A stretch of 64,000 nucleotides of DNA, from positions 2,170,001-2,234,000 of the forward strand of contig CAUVYP010000586.1 of NCBI GenBank assembly GCA_963556195.1, in the 5' to 3' direction. The DNA is from Sepiola atlantica (Eukaryota; Mollusca; Cephalopoda; Sepiida; Sepiolidae). The position numbers and the translations under genes are program-made. The notes under the pieces were generated by a model. It searched no databases and had not been told where the DNA came from. It saw nothing but the letters and a program-made list of their open reading frames with translations. Position 1 is the stretch's first letter. Each line of letters begins with the position of its first letter. This document shows positions 27,321-36,887 of the stretch, in pieces.

Positions 27321-27334
27321 CTCTTCTCCACCTT
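27321..27334 (-). other. Polypurine tract candidate
   Basis: Read on the minus strand this is AAGGTGGAGAAGAG, 13 purines out of 14, lying directly against the LTR start TGTTATATT. A polypurine tract in this position primes plus-strand DNA synthesis in LTR retroelements (established). It is the main evidence that the element is on the minus strand; the equivalent plus-strand position beside the right LTR (AAACAAGGCATA) is not a comparable tract. Confidence 0.65.
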
Positions 27335-27393
27335 ATCTTTCAAAATTTCTTCCCGGAAGAAATTTACACAAATATCCAAATCCATCACCAACA

Positions 27394-27412
27394 TTTTTTT
27401 TTTTTTTTTTTT
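27394..27412. repeat. Homopolymer T19
   Basis: Nineteen consecutive T on the plus strand (A on the element's sense strand), near its 3' end and about 60 bp before the polypurine tract. Confidence 0.9.
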
Positions 27413-28057
27413 AAATACACACGCACATATTCATCTAATCATCGGTACACGACCGATTGTTGATCGGGCGTATTGCCGCGATATGGGGGCACAAGGGCAG
27501 AAACCCCTTTCCTTAACCTGTGGACTTAAATGGTCAGCCTCTCAAAATTACAAAGGGTACCGTTTTCCTACCACTGTCTAATCTGGACCATATACTTCGA
27601 GCATCCCAGTGCCCCGGCGCAAACGTCCGCGAACAATCGCCCATGTCTCTAGCTCCCAGCCCTGTTCATTAAACGTGGAGGACCCCATCCCATGGATCTA
27701 TCTAGTCGATACGGTATTGAGCGAAATGTCACATCGAATCATCTCTGCTCCCGGAACACGCCGAATGACCAAAAACTAGGCCCAACCTATAATCTTACAA
27801 TTAAATCCAATTTACACCCGGTACCTCTTTTTTTTTAAAATCGATCCCCATGGTTCTATCCGCCCGCGACGCGCGCGCCCGAGTCACACCACACCCCAGC
27901 TTAACTCCATCCCCACTGGTGTTGAGCAGACACCAATTCTATGCGTTCCCTTCCCGTGTCCTTATCTATGCGGTGAGGGGGTGGGGTATCTTCGCAGCAC
28001 ACTCGTCGGCAAACATCCAAAATCCACAAAAAAAATTTGGGACCACAATTTCAAAGC

Positions 28058-28240
28058 TTAACATTTCACACAACTTTCACACACTCTATCGGCGCAGTTG
28101 GGCACACCTGGGTCACAAAAACAACAATTTCCATAACTGACCACCTTCCTTTTCTCGTGGTCCCACAGAATGACCATATCACCGTCATTGCTCCCGTTCG
28201 CAATTTTAACGTATGCAGGCTTTACCAAAAGCCTCGCCAC
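28058..28240 (-). pseudogene. Unrecognised cysteine-rich short open frame
   Basis: About 60 codons on the minus strand, starting only at a GTG, with seven Cys in the last 22 residues (ending NCADRVCESCVKC). Closely spaced Cys could suggest a zinc-binding remnant, but the spacing is not that of a CCHC gag knuckle. It lies in a different frame just downstream of the 59-codon stretch at 28243-28419. I cannot assign a function, and it may be fortuitous. Confidence 0.25.
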
Positions 28241-28242
28241 TA

Positions 28243-28419
28243 ACCCATGGTTGCTCTATAAAGAGAGCATACGAGCAAACGCCGGGAATCCCTCATTGAC
28301 TTTCCAAGCCTGTACATACTCTGTACACGGGGATTTTTCCCGATAAGATCAACCCTGTCCAAGGGTTTCCGCGATCCGACCCAGGCCCACTCTGGCTGCC
28401 ACCAGCTGCCCGAACCTAA
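28243..28419 (-). pseudogene. Unrecognised open stretch, 59 codons between stops
   Basis: On the minus strand, 59 sense codons lie between a TGA (28420-28422) and a TAG (28240-28242). The translation has balanced composition with several Trp and basic residues near its start (WWQPEWAW) and ends in SLYRATMG. No upstream ATG starts it. It abuts the next open stretch in another frame, so the pair could be a decayed coding segment of the parent element. I do not recognise a family, and chance cannot be excluded. Confidence 0.25.
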
Positions 28420-28570
28420 TCAACTCAATTCGCCCGGCTGACCCACGTAACATTCAATTTAAAAACTGTTTTTTTTTTTTCAATTACATTTTTAAATTTC
28501 TCCATCCTCTAAATGGTAAGATCTCATTCACTCAAACATTGAAGACCCGGAATCCTCCATGTAACAAATA

Positions 28571-28619
28571 CATCAAAATACATCAAAAAACATCAAAAAA
28601 CATCAAAAAAAAAAAAAAT
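28571..28619. repeat. CATCAAAAAA decamer repeat and poly-A
   Basis: Four tandem decamers related to CATCAAAAAA (28571-28610) run into a poly-A stretch that ends at 28618. Confidence 0.85.
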
Positions 28620-28837
28620 AAAATAAAATTCATTCCACCCAACAACAACAAAAAAATAAAACCAAAACCGACAGAACCAATGGAGAACATATCCCCACAA
28701 CACAAAATACAATACAATTCACCACAGCGGGCCGACATCCGCCAAGCTCCGGCCCGGGCGCCACCAGATCGCCCGTCGCCGCTGTCGTCGCCATTTTTCT
28801 GCCACCTTCATAGCGGTTTCCAAGGCCCACGGGCGCC

Positions 28838-28842
<5 letters not shown>

Positions 28843-28868
<26 letters not shown>
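28843..28868. repeat. (CT)n microsatellite
   Basis: Thirteen CT/TC dinucleotides on the plus strand (GA on the element's sense strand). It encodes the Ser/Leu or Arg/Glu runs seen in spurious frames across it. Confidence 0.9.
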
Positions 28869-29077
28869 CCTTCCTTTCTAACAGGCATATTCTGCCTCGC
28901 GCGCACATTTTTTTTTTTTTTAACAATCTCTTTTAACATTTCACTTCTTCCTCTCTCTCTCTTTTTGATTGCATACCTCCCTCGTTTCTCCTTTTTCTTT
29001 CTTTTTTCGCCCGTCACCGCCCTTCGCCTTCGTCCCCCCCACCAACACAAACCAGAAAAAAAAAAAAACTACAGTAA

Positions 29078-29461
29078 CAAATTCTTAAAACACAATACAC
29101 AAAAAAACATAATTACGGCAAATCGTCCTTTTCTTTCTAACTAGAATGTACTTTTCTTAACAAAATGTGTCTTTCTTTTTTTTTTCTTTCTTTTTTGTGA
29201 ATCTTAGCAACAAATTCTTAAAACACAATACCAAAAAAACATAATTACGGCAAATCGTCCTTTTCTTTCTAACTAGAATGTACTTTTCTTAACAAAATGT
29301 GTCTTTCTTTTTTTTTTTCTTTCTTTTTTGTGAATCTTAGCAACAAATTCTTAAAACACAACACAAAAAAACATAATTACGGCAAATCGTCCTTTTCTTT
29401 CTAACTAGAATGTACTTTTCTTAACAAAATGTGTCTTTCTCTTCCTTTTTTTTTTTTTCTT
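29078..29461. repeat. 133-bp tandem repeat, about 2.8 copies
   Basis: Copies start at 29078, 29211 and 29344 with CAAATTCTTAAAACACAA and share ACATAATTACGGCAAATCG and CTAACTAGAATGTAC. The third copy degrades into T-rich sequence after GTGTCTTTCT near 29440. The copies differ by only a few bases in the homopolymer parts, so the expansion is recent. Confidence 0.9.
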
Positions 29462-29640
29462 TTTTTATTTTAATCTAATAATTGTGTGTGCGTGCGTTTT
29501 TTCTTTCTTTCTTTCTTTTTTTTTTTTTTTTGTGAATCTTAACAATGTCTCCCTCGTGTCTCGTTCCTTTTTTTTTTTCTTTTTCTATTACTTTAACTTC
29601 GTAAGAGTTCCTTTTTTTTTTTTTTCTTCTTCCCTTTCAA
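29440..29640. repeat. T-rich low-complexity stretch
   Basis: Runs of T broken by C and by a short GTGTGTGCGTGCG segment near 29484. TGTGAATCTTAACAA near 29531 resembles the end of the 133-bp unit, suggesting a broken fourth copy. No gene is seen here. Confidence 0.7.
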
Positions 29641-29783
29641 ACTTTATCTATTCAACATAAAAATTACGAGGTGCTCACTGTTCGATGGCATCACTCTCTC
29701 TCTCTCCGTCTTCGCTTGTCTCTGGACCCCAAGATTTCTGTTGTGGCGGCGCGGTTAGTCTCAACCTATTTCTTGTGGAAATA

Positions 29784-29800
29784 GCAGGACACGGCAGCCA
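29784..29800 (-). other. Primer-binding-site candidate
   Basis: The minus strand reads TGGCTGCCGTGTCCTGC, starting 12 nt inside the 5' LTR boundary (29813). It begins with TGG, the complement of the CCA end of a mature tRNA, as expected of a tRNA-primed element. The tRNA was not identified; a match to the 3' end of a host tRNA would confirm it. The 12-nt gap is larger than the 0-5 nt typical of many elements, so confidence is modest. Confidence 0.45.
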
Positions 29801-30039
29801 AAACAAGGCATATGTTGCATTACATGCATCAAGACGTAACGTGCAGCAAGGGGGGGAGAGAGAGATTCTTTATTACCTCAGCAGAAATCCTTCCGGACTG
29901 AGGCATTTCTTCAAAACCACCTCAGCCGTTCGGATCTCATCCTCTCCGGCCGAAAACAACGCGAAACGTTCACGAGAGGATTAATGGTGATTTCAATCTC
30001 TCCCCCCAGCGCCTCCGATGATACAATTTACATGTCTAC

Positions 30040-30151
30040 TCATATTCATAATCATTTTCATTTTCATTTTCCTCTATAAGTCATTTTCATAATCATTTTA
30101 CCCTATAGGTCATTTTCATAGTCATTTTCTTAATCATTTTACTCTATAAAA
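30040..30151. repeat. TCATTTTC-rich tandem array in the 5' LTR
   Basis: Identical partner of the array at 26273-26384. On the minus strand it gives repeated TATAGAG/TATAGGG and AAAATGA motifs, which could supply AT-rich promoter elements; this is speculative. Confidence 0.75.
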
Positions 30152-30222
30152 TTCGTTCTTGTTTTTCTCTTTCTTTTTCTATAAATTCGGACCACAGTCC
30201 CAAAACTCCACTCATCAACTTA

Positions 30223-30408
30223 CGGCATCTCAGCCTTTTTTTCAATTACAAATCTTTTAACGGCATCTCAGGCCTTTTTCAATTACGAATCTTTTCACGG
30301 CATCTCAGCCCTCTTTCAATCACGGCCTCTCCAAAGCCACTGCCGCTTACAGCATCTCAGGCCTTTTTCAATTACGAATATTTTCACGGCATCTCAGGCC
30401 TTTTTTCA
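30223..30408. repeat. Degenerate ~38-bp tandem repeat in the 5' LTR
   Basis: Partner of 26456-26641, identical except for A at 30335 where the other LTR has G at 26568. The repeat predates this insertion because both LTRs carry it. Confidence 0.8.
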
Positions 30409-31087
30409 TTAAACGTCTCTTAGAATTACACGTATCTTAACGTCTTTAAAACAGTTCTCAAACAAATCTCAAATGAATCTCAAAGGTTACCTTGATTTCG
30501 TTCTCTTCCCTGGCCTGTGATACGTCTAGTCTCCGCTGGATCGTCTCGATCAAAGGAAGAAGCATGTCTCCGACAAAGGAACAAACGAGACACGGGTTTT
30601 CTTAAGGGAATATTTCACACGATTTTATTTAATCTCAACACACCATTTTCTTACTGCTCGGTTCGGTTGTCGTCAGGAGGATTCCGGCTTCAACTATCTC
30701 ACACTCGGGCTGTTTTCTTTTCTTCTGGGAATATCTGTTGGCCCCCCCGCAGTGGGGCCTTGCCCGTTTTCCCGGCTACATTTTCGCAACCGATCTGAAC
30801 ACTCTTGCTTCCAGGTACAGACTGATTTCTAAAACTAAGTTATTGTCTTTCTGTGGTCACGTGATTCTCGTTCCCACGCGCAATCTGGGGACAAAACGAC
30901 TGACTCTGATCTCTGACTCAAAGGTCACGTCAGGTTTTTCCAGATTTGTTATGACTGTTCCTAGATCAAACACTTCTCTGACTCATTTCTGAGTCCAGAA
31001 CAAAACCTATTTTTCGAATAACAAAACTAGCTAGTTGCTACTGGTTAATCTACCCGTTTGAAATACAGGGCCCGTCATAATATAACA

Positions 31088-31091
31088 GATA
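31088..31091. repeat. Target-site duplication, right copy (GATA)
   Basis: The LTR ends ATATAACA at 31087 and the satellite resumes as GATACAAACTGAATACGC. Together with 26065-26068 this is a 4-bp duplication of the target, with no other loss or gain of satellite sequence. Confidence 0.85.
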
Positions 31092-32423
31092 CAAACTGAA
31101 TACGCAAAACATCAACAAAATTTAGCGCGTTTTAAAGTTGATATCGCTTTTGTTTATAACTTCCACATTTATTCGAATTGTGCAACGAAACTTTGCACAG
31201 ATTAGCGGAGTCACATTTTCTACTGAAGTACCAAGTTTCAGAAGTGCAACTCTTGTACTGCCGGAGATATGTCGATACAAACTTGATACGCAAACTATCA
31301 ACAAAATTTAGTGCGATTTAAAGTTGATATCGCTTTTGTTTATAACTTCACCATTCTTTTGAATTCTGCAACGAAACTTTGCAGAGATAAGCGGAGTCAC
31401 ATGCTCTACTGAAGTACCAAGTTTCAGAAGTGCAGCTCTTTTACTGCCGGAGATATGTCGATACAAACTTGATACGCAAAACATCAACAAAATTTAGCGC
31501 GTTTTAAAGTGGATATCGCTTTTGTTTATAACTTCCACATTTATTCGAATTGTGCAACGAAACTTTGCAGACCGTCGCGGAGACACACGTTCTACTGAAG
31601 TACCAAGTTTCAGAAGTGCAGCTCTTGTAATGCCGGAGATATGTCGATACAAACTGAATACGCAAAACATCAACAAAATTAAGCGCGTTTTAAAGTTGAT
31701 ATCGCTTTTGTTTATAACTTCCACATTTATTCGAATTGTGCAACGAAACTTTGCAGACAGTCGCGGATAGGCCTTTTCTACTGAAGTACCAAGTTTCAGA
31801 AGTGCAGCTCTTGTACTGCCGGAGATATGTCGATACAAACTGAATACGCAAAACATCAACAAAATTTAGCGCGTTTTAAAGTTGATATCGCTTTTGTTTA
31901 TAACTTCCACATTTATTCGAATTGTGCAACGAAACTTTGCACAGATTAGCGGAGTCACATTTTCTACTGAAGTACCAAGTTTCAGAAGTGCAGCTCTTGT
32001 ACTGCCGGAGATATGTCGATACAAACTGAATACGCAAACTATCAACAAAATTTAGTGCGATTTAAAGTTGATATCGCTTTTGTTTATAACTTCACCATTC
32101 TTTTGAATTGTGCAACGAAACTTTGCAGAGATAAGCGGAGTCACATGCTCTACTGAAGTACCAAGTCTCAGAAGTGCAGCTCTTTTACTGCCGGAGATAT
32201 GTCGATACAAACTGAATACGCAAAACATCAACAAAATTTAGCGCGTTTTAAAGTGGATATCGCTTTTGTTTATAACTTCCACATTTATTCGAATTGTGCA
32301 ACGAAACTTTGCAGACCGTCGCGGAGACACACGTTCTACTGAAGTACCAAGTTTCAGAAGTGCAGCTCTTGTAATGCCGGAGATATGTCGATACAAACTG
32401 AATACGCAAAACATCAACTAAAT

Positions 32424-33908
32424 TTAGCGCGTTTTAAAGTTGATATCGCTTTTGTTTATAACTTCCACATTTATTCGAATTGTGCAACGAAACTTTGCAC
32501 AGATTAGCGGAGTCACATTTTCTACTGAAGTACCAAGTTTCAGAAGTGCAGCTCTTGTACTGCCGGAGATATGTCGATACAAACTGAATACGCAAACTAT
32601 CAACAAAATTTAGTGCGATTTAAAGTTAGTATCGCTTTTGTTTATAACTTCACCATTCTTTAGAATTGTGCAACGAAACTTTGCAGAGATAAGCGGAGTC
32701 ACATGCTCTACTGAAGTACCAAGTTTCAGAAGTGCAGCTCTTTTACTGCCCGAGATATGTCGATACAAACTGAATACGCAAAACATCAACAAAATTTAGC
32801 GCGTTTTAAAGTGGATATCGCTTTTGTTTATAACTTCCACATTTATTCGAATTGTGCAACGAAACTTTGCACAGATTAGCGGAGTCACATTTTCTACTGA
32901 AGTACCAAGTTTCAGAAGTGCAGCTCTTGTACTGCCGGAAATATGTCGATACAAACTGAATACGCAAAACATCAACAAAATTTAGCGCGTTTTAAAGTTG
33001 ATATCGCTTTTGTTTATAACTTCCACATTTATTCGAATTGTGCAACGAAACTTTGCAGACAGTCGCGGATAGGCCTTTTCTACTGAAGTACCAAGTTTCA
33101 GAAGTGCAGCTCTTGTACTGCCGGAGATATGTCGATACAAACTGAATACGCAAAACATCAACAAAATTTAGCGCGTTTTAAAGTTGATATCGCTTTTGTT
33201 TATAACTTCCACATTTATTCGAATTGTGCAACGAAACTTTGCACAGATTAGCGGAGTCACATTTTCTACTGAAGTACCAAGTTTCAGAAGTGCAGCTCTT
33301 GTACTGCCGGAGATATGTCGATACAAACTGAATACGCAAACTATCAACAAAATTTAGTGCGATTTAAAGTTAGTATCGCTTTTGTTTATAACTTCACCAT
33401 TCTTTAGAATTGTGCAACGAAACTTTGCAGAGATAAGCGGAGTCACATGCTCTACTGAAGTACCAAGTTTCAGAAGTGCAGCTCTTTTACTGCCCGAGAT
33501 ATGTCGATACAAACTGAATACGCAAAACATCAACAAAATTTAGCGCGTTTTAAAGTGGATATCGCTTTTGTTTATAACTTCCACATTTATTCGAATTGTG
33601 CAACGAAACTTTGCACAGATTAGCGGAGTCACATTTTCTACTGAAGTACCAAGTTTCAGAAGTGCAGCTCTTGTACTGCCGGAAATATGTCGATACAAAC
33701 TGAATACGCAAAACATCAACAAAATTTAGCGCGTTTTAAAGTTGATATCGCTTTTGTTTATAACTTCCACATTTATTCGAATTGTGCAACGAAACTTTGC
33801 AGACAGTCGCGGATAGGCCTTTTCTACTGAAGTACCAAGTTTCAGAAGTGCAGCTCTTGTACTGCCGGAGATATGTCGATACAAACTGAATACGCAAAAC
33901 ATCAACAA
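32424..33908 (+). repeat. Tandem duplication of a 4-monomer (744-bp) A-B1-hybrid-D block
   Basis: A, B1, C/A hybrid and D at 32424-33164 repeat at 33168-33908. Both B1 units carry the otherwise rare CTGCCCGAGATATG (near 32747 and 33491, 744 bp apart); the next B1 (34098) has the usual CTGCCGGAG. The marker dates the duplication after that substitution. Confidence 0.9.
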
Positions 33909-36887
33909 AATTTAGCGCGTTTTAAAGTTGATATCGCTTTTGTTTATAACTTCCACATTTATTCGAATTGTGCAACGAAACTTTGCACAGATTAGCGGAG
34001 TCACATTTTCTACTGAAGTACCAAGTTTCAGAAGTGCAGCTCTTGTACTGCCGGAGATATGTCGATACAAACTGAATACGCAAACTATCAACAAAATTTA
34101 GTGCGATTTAAAGTTAGTATCGCTTTTGTTTATAACTTCACCATTCTTTAGAATTGTGCAACGAAACTTTGCAGAGATAAGCGGAGTCACATGCTCTACT
34201 GAAGTACCAAGTTTCAGAAGTGCAGCTCTTTTACTGCCGGAGATATGTCGATACAAACTGAATACGCAAAACATCAACAAAATTTAGCGCGTTTTAAAGT
34301 GGATATCGCTTTTGTTTATAACTTCCACATTTATTCGAATTGTGCAACGAAACTTTGCAGACCGTCGCGGAGACACACGTTCTACTGAAGTACCAAGTTT
34401 CAGAAGTGCAGCTCTTGTACTGCCGGAGATATGTCGATACAAACTGAATACGCAAAACATCAACTAAATTTAGCGCGTTTTAAAGTTGATATCGCTTTTG
34501 TTTATAACTTCCACATTTATTCGAATTGTGCAACGAAACTTTGCACAGATTAGCGGAGTCACATTTTCTACTGAAGTACCAAGTTTCAGAAGTGCAGCTC
34601 TTGTACTGCCGGAGATATGTCGATACAAACTGAATACGCAAAACATCAACAAAATTTAGCGCGTTTTAAAGTTGATATCGCTTTTGTTTATAACTTCCAC
34701 ATTTATTCGAATTGTGCAACGAAACTTTGCACAGATTAGCGGAGTCACATTTTCTACTGAAGTACCAAGTTTCAGAAGTGCAGCTCTTGTACTGCCGGAG
34801 ATATGTCGATACAAACTGAATACGCAAACTATCAACAAAATTTAGTGCGATTTAAAGTTGATATCGCTTTTGTTTATAACTTCACCATTCTTTTGAATTG
34901 TGCAACGAAACTTTGCAGAGATAAGCGGAGTCACATGCTCTACTGAAGTACCAAGTTTCAGAAGTGCAGCTCTTTTACTGCCGGAGATATGTCGATACAA
35001 ACTGAATACGCAAAACATCAACAAAATTTAGCGCGTTTTAAAGTGGATATCGCTTTTGTTTATAACTTCCACATTTATTCGAATTGTGCAACGAAACTTT
35101 GCAGACCGTCGCGGAGACACACGTTCTACTGAAGTACCAAGTTTCAGAAGTGCAGCTCTTGTAATGCCGGAGATATGTCGATACAAACTGAATACGCAAA
35201 ACATCAACTAAATTTAGCGCGTTTTAAAGTTGATATCGCTTTTGTTTATAACTTCCACATTTATTCGAATTGTGCAACGAAACTTTGCACAGATTAGCGG
35301 AGTCACATTTTCTACTGAAGTACCAAGTTTCAGAAGTGCAGCTCTTGTACTGCCGGAGATATGTCGATACAAACTGAATACGCAAAACATCAACTAAATT
35401 TAGCGCGTTTTAAAGTTGATATCGCTTTTGTTTATAACTTCCACATTTATTCGAATTGTGCAACGAAACTTTGCACAGATTAGCGGAGTCACATTTTCTA
35501 CTGAAGTACCAAGTTTCAGAAGTGCAGCTCTTGTACTGCCGGAGATATGTCGATACAAACTGAATACGCAAAACATCAACAAAATTTAGCGCGTTTTAAA
35601 GTTGATATCGCTTTTGTTTATAACTTCCACATTTATTCGAATTGTGCAACGAAACTTTGCACAGATTAGCGGAGTCACATTTTCTACTGAAGTACCAAGT
35701 TTCAGAAGTGCAGCTCTTGTACTGCCGGAGATATGTCGATACAAACTTGATACGCAAACTATCAACAAAATTTAGTGCGATTTAAAGTTGATATCGCTTT
35801 TGTTTATAACTTCACCATTCTTTTGAATTGTGCAACGAAACTTTGCAGAGATAAGCGGAGTCACATGCTCTACTGAAGTACCAAGTTTCAGAAGTGCAGC
35901 TCTTTTACTGCCGGAGATATGTCGATACAAACTGAATACGCAAAACATCAACAAAATTTAGCGCGTTTTAAAGTGGATATCGCTTTTGTTTATAACTTCC
36001 ACATTTATTCGAATTGTGCAACGAAACTTTGCAGACCGTCGCGGAGACACACGTTCTACTGAAGTACCAAGTTTCAGAAGTGCAGCTCTTGTAATGCCGG
36101 AGATATGTCGATACAAACTGAATACGCAAAACATCAACAAAATTTAGCGCGTTTTAAAGTTGATATCGCTTTTGTTTATAACTTCCACATTTATTCGAAT
36201 TGTGCAACGAAACTTTGCAGACAGTCGCGGATAGGCCTTTTCTACTGAAGTACCAAGTTTCAGAAGTGCAGCTCTTGTACTGCCGGAGATATGTCGATAC
36301 AAACTGAATACGCAAAACATCAACAAAATTTAGCGCGTTTTAAAGTTGATATCGCTTTTGTTTATAACTTCCACATTTATTCGAATTGTGCAACGAAACT
36401 TTGCACAGATTAGCGGAGTCACATTTTCTACTGAAGTACCAAGTTTCAGAAGTGCAGCTCTTGTACTGCCGGAGATATGTCGATACAAACTGAATACGCA
36501 AACTATCAACAAAATTTAGTGCGATTTAAAGTTGATATCGCTTTTGTTTATAACTTCACCATTCTTTTGAATTGTGCAACGAAACTTTGCAGAGATAAGC
36601 GGAGTCACATGCTCTACTGAAGTACCAAGTCTCAGAAGTGCAGCTCTTTTACTGCCGGAGATATGTCGATACAAACTGAATACGCAAAACATCAACACAA
36701 TTTAGCGCGTTTTAAAGTGGATATCGCTTTTGTTTATAACTTCCACATTTATTCGAATTGTGCAACGAAACTTTGCAGACCGTCGCGGAGACACACGTTC
36801 TACTGAAGTACCAAGTTTCAGAAGTGCAGCTCTTGTAATGCCGGAGATATGTCGATACAAACTGAATACGCAAAACATCAACTAAAT

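Larger units (their letters stand above)
27321..29812 (-). other. Internal region of the element, apparently non-coding
   Basis: The 2,492 bp between the LTRs contain no long open frame with a recognisable domain on either strand. The longest, 201 codons at 28539-29144 on the plus strand, is low-complexity (Lys/Asn- then Ser/Leu/Phe-rich) and runs through poly-A, CT repeats and poly-T, so it is an artefact of composition. 27335-28540 is more complex, unique-looking sequence. 28540-29650 is dominated by homopolymers, a CT microsatellite and a 133-bp tandem repeat. 29650-29783 is unique leader-like sequence next to the primer-binding candidate. Confidence 0.7.
26069..31087 (-). mobile_element. 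Non-autonomous LTR retrotransposon (LARD-like) inserted in the satellite
   Basis: A 5,019-bp insertion bounded by two near-identical direct repeats with TG...CA ends and flanked by the 4-bp direct repeat GATA. Removing it and one GATA restores an intact satellite monomer in register. Minus-strand orientation is inferred from a polypurine tract abutting the left LTR and a TGG-starting primer-binding-site candidate near the right LTR. The 2,492-bp interior holds no recognisable gag, aspartic protease, reverse transcriptase, RNase H or integrase, so it could move only with enzymes from another element. A 4-bp duplication is compatible with Ty3/Gypsy- or BEL-type integrases (established for those groups), but lineage cannot be assigned without a pol gene. 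Confidence 0.88.
29813..31087 (-). repeat. 5' LTR of the inserted element (1,275 bp)
   Basis: Partner of the left LTR; as the upstream LTR on the minus strand it would carry the promoter. Its terminal 75 bp (29813-29887) contain about 23 bp absent from the left copy, between TGTTGCAT and AAGGGGGGGAGAGAG. A minus-strand AATAAA lies at 30624-30629 (26857-26862 in the other LTR) and could be a polyadenylation signal. No unambiguous TATA box can be fixed. Confidence 0.92.

Noticed and set aside
28411..28424. tRNA or other small RNA gene in the unique interior of the element
   Set aside because: No cloverleaf with the conserved D- and T-arm blocks could be drawn by eye; a covariance-model scan was not possible here.
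28630..29050. 98- and 80-codon minus-strand frames with Arg/Glu runs
   Set aside because: The Arg/Glu runs are translations of the GA microsatellite; nothing resembles gag or pol.
28539..29144. 201-codon plus-strand open frame
   Set aside because: It runs through poly-A, (CT)n and poly-T tracts, giving low-complexity Lys/Asn and Ser/Leu/Phe runs, and lies antisense to the element.
26069..31087. Two independent insertions, or a tandem duplication of host sequence, instead of an LTR element
   Set aside because: TG...CA ends, the shared GATA flanks and the adjacent polypurine tract fit one LTR insertion. A host duplication would not leave the satellite in register with a 4-bp target repeat.
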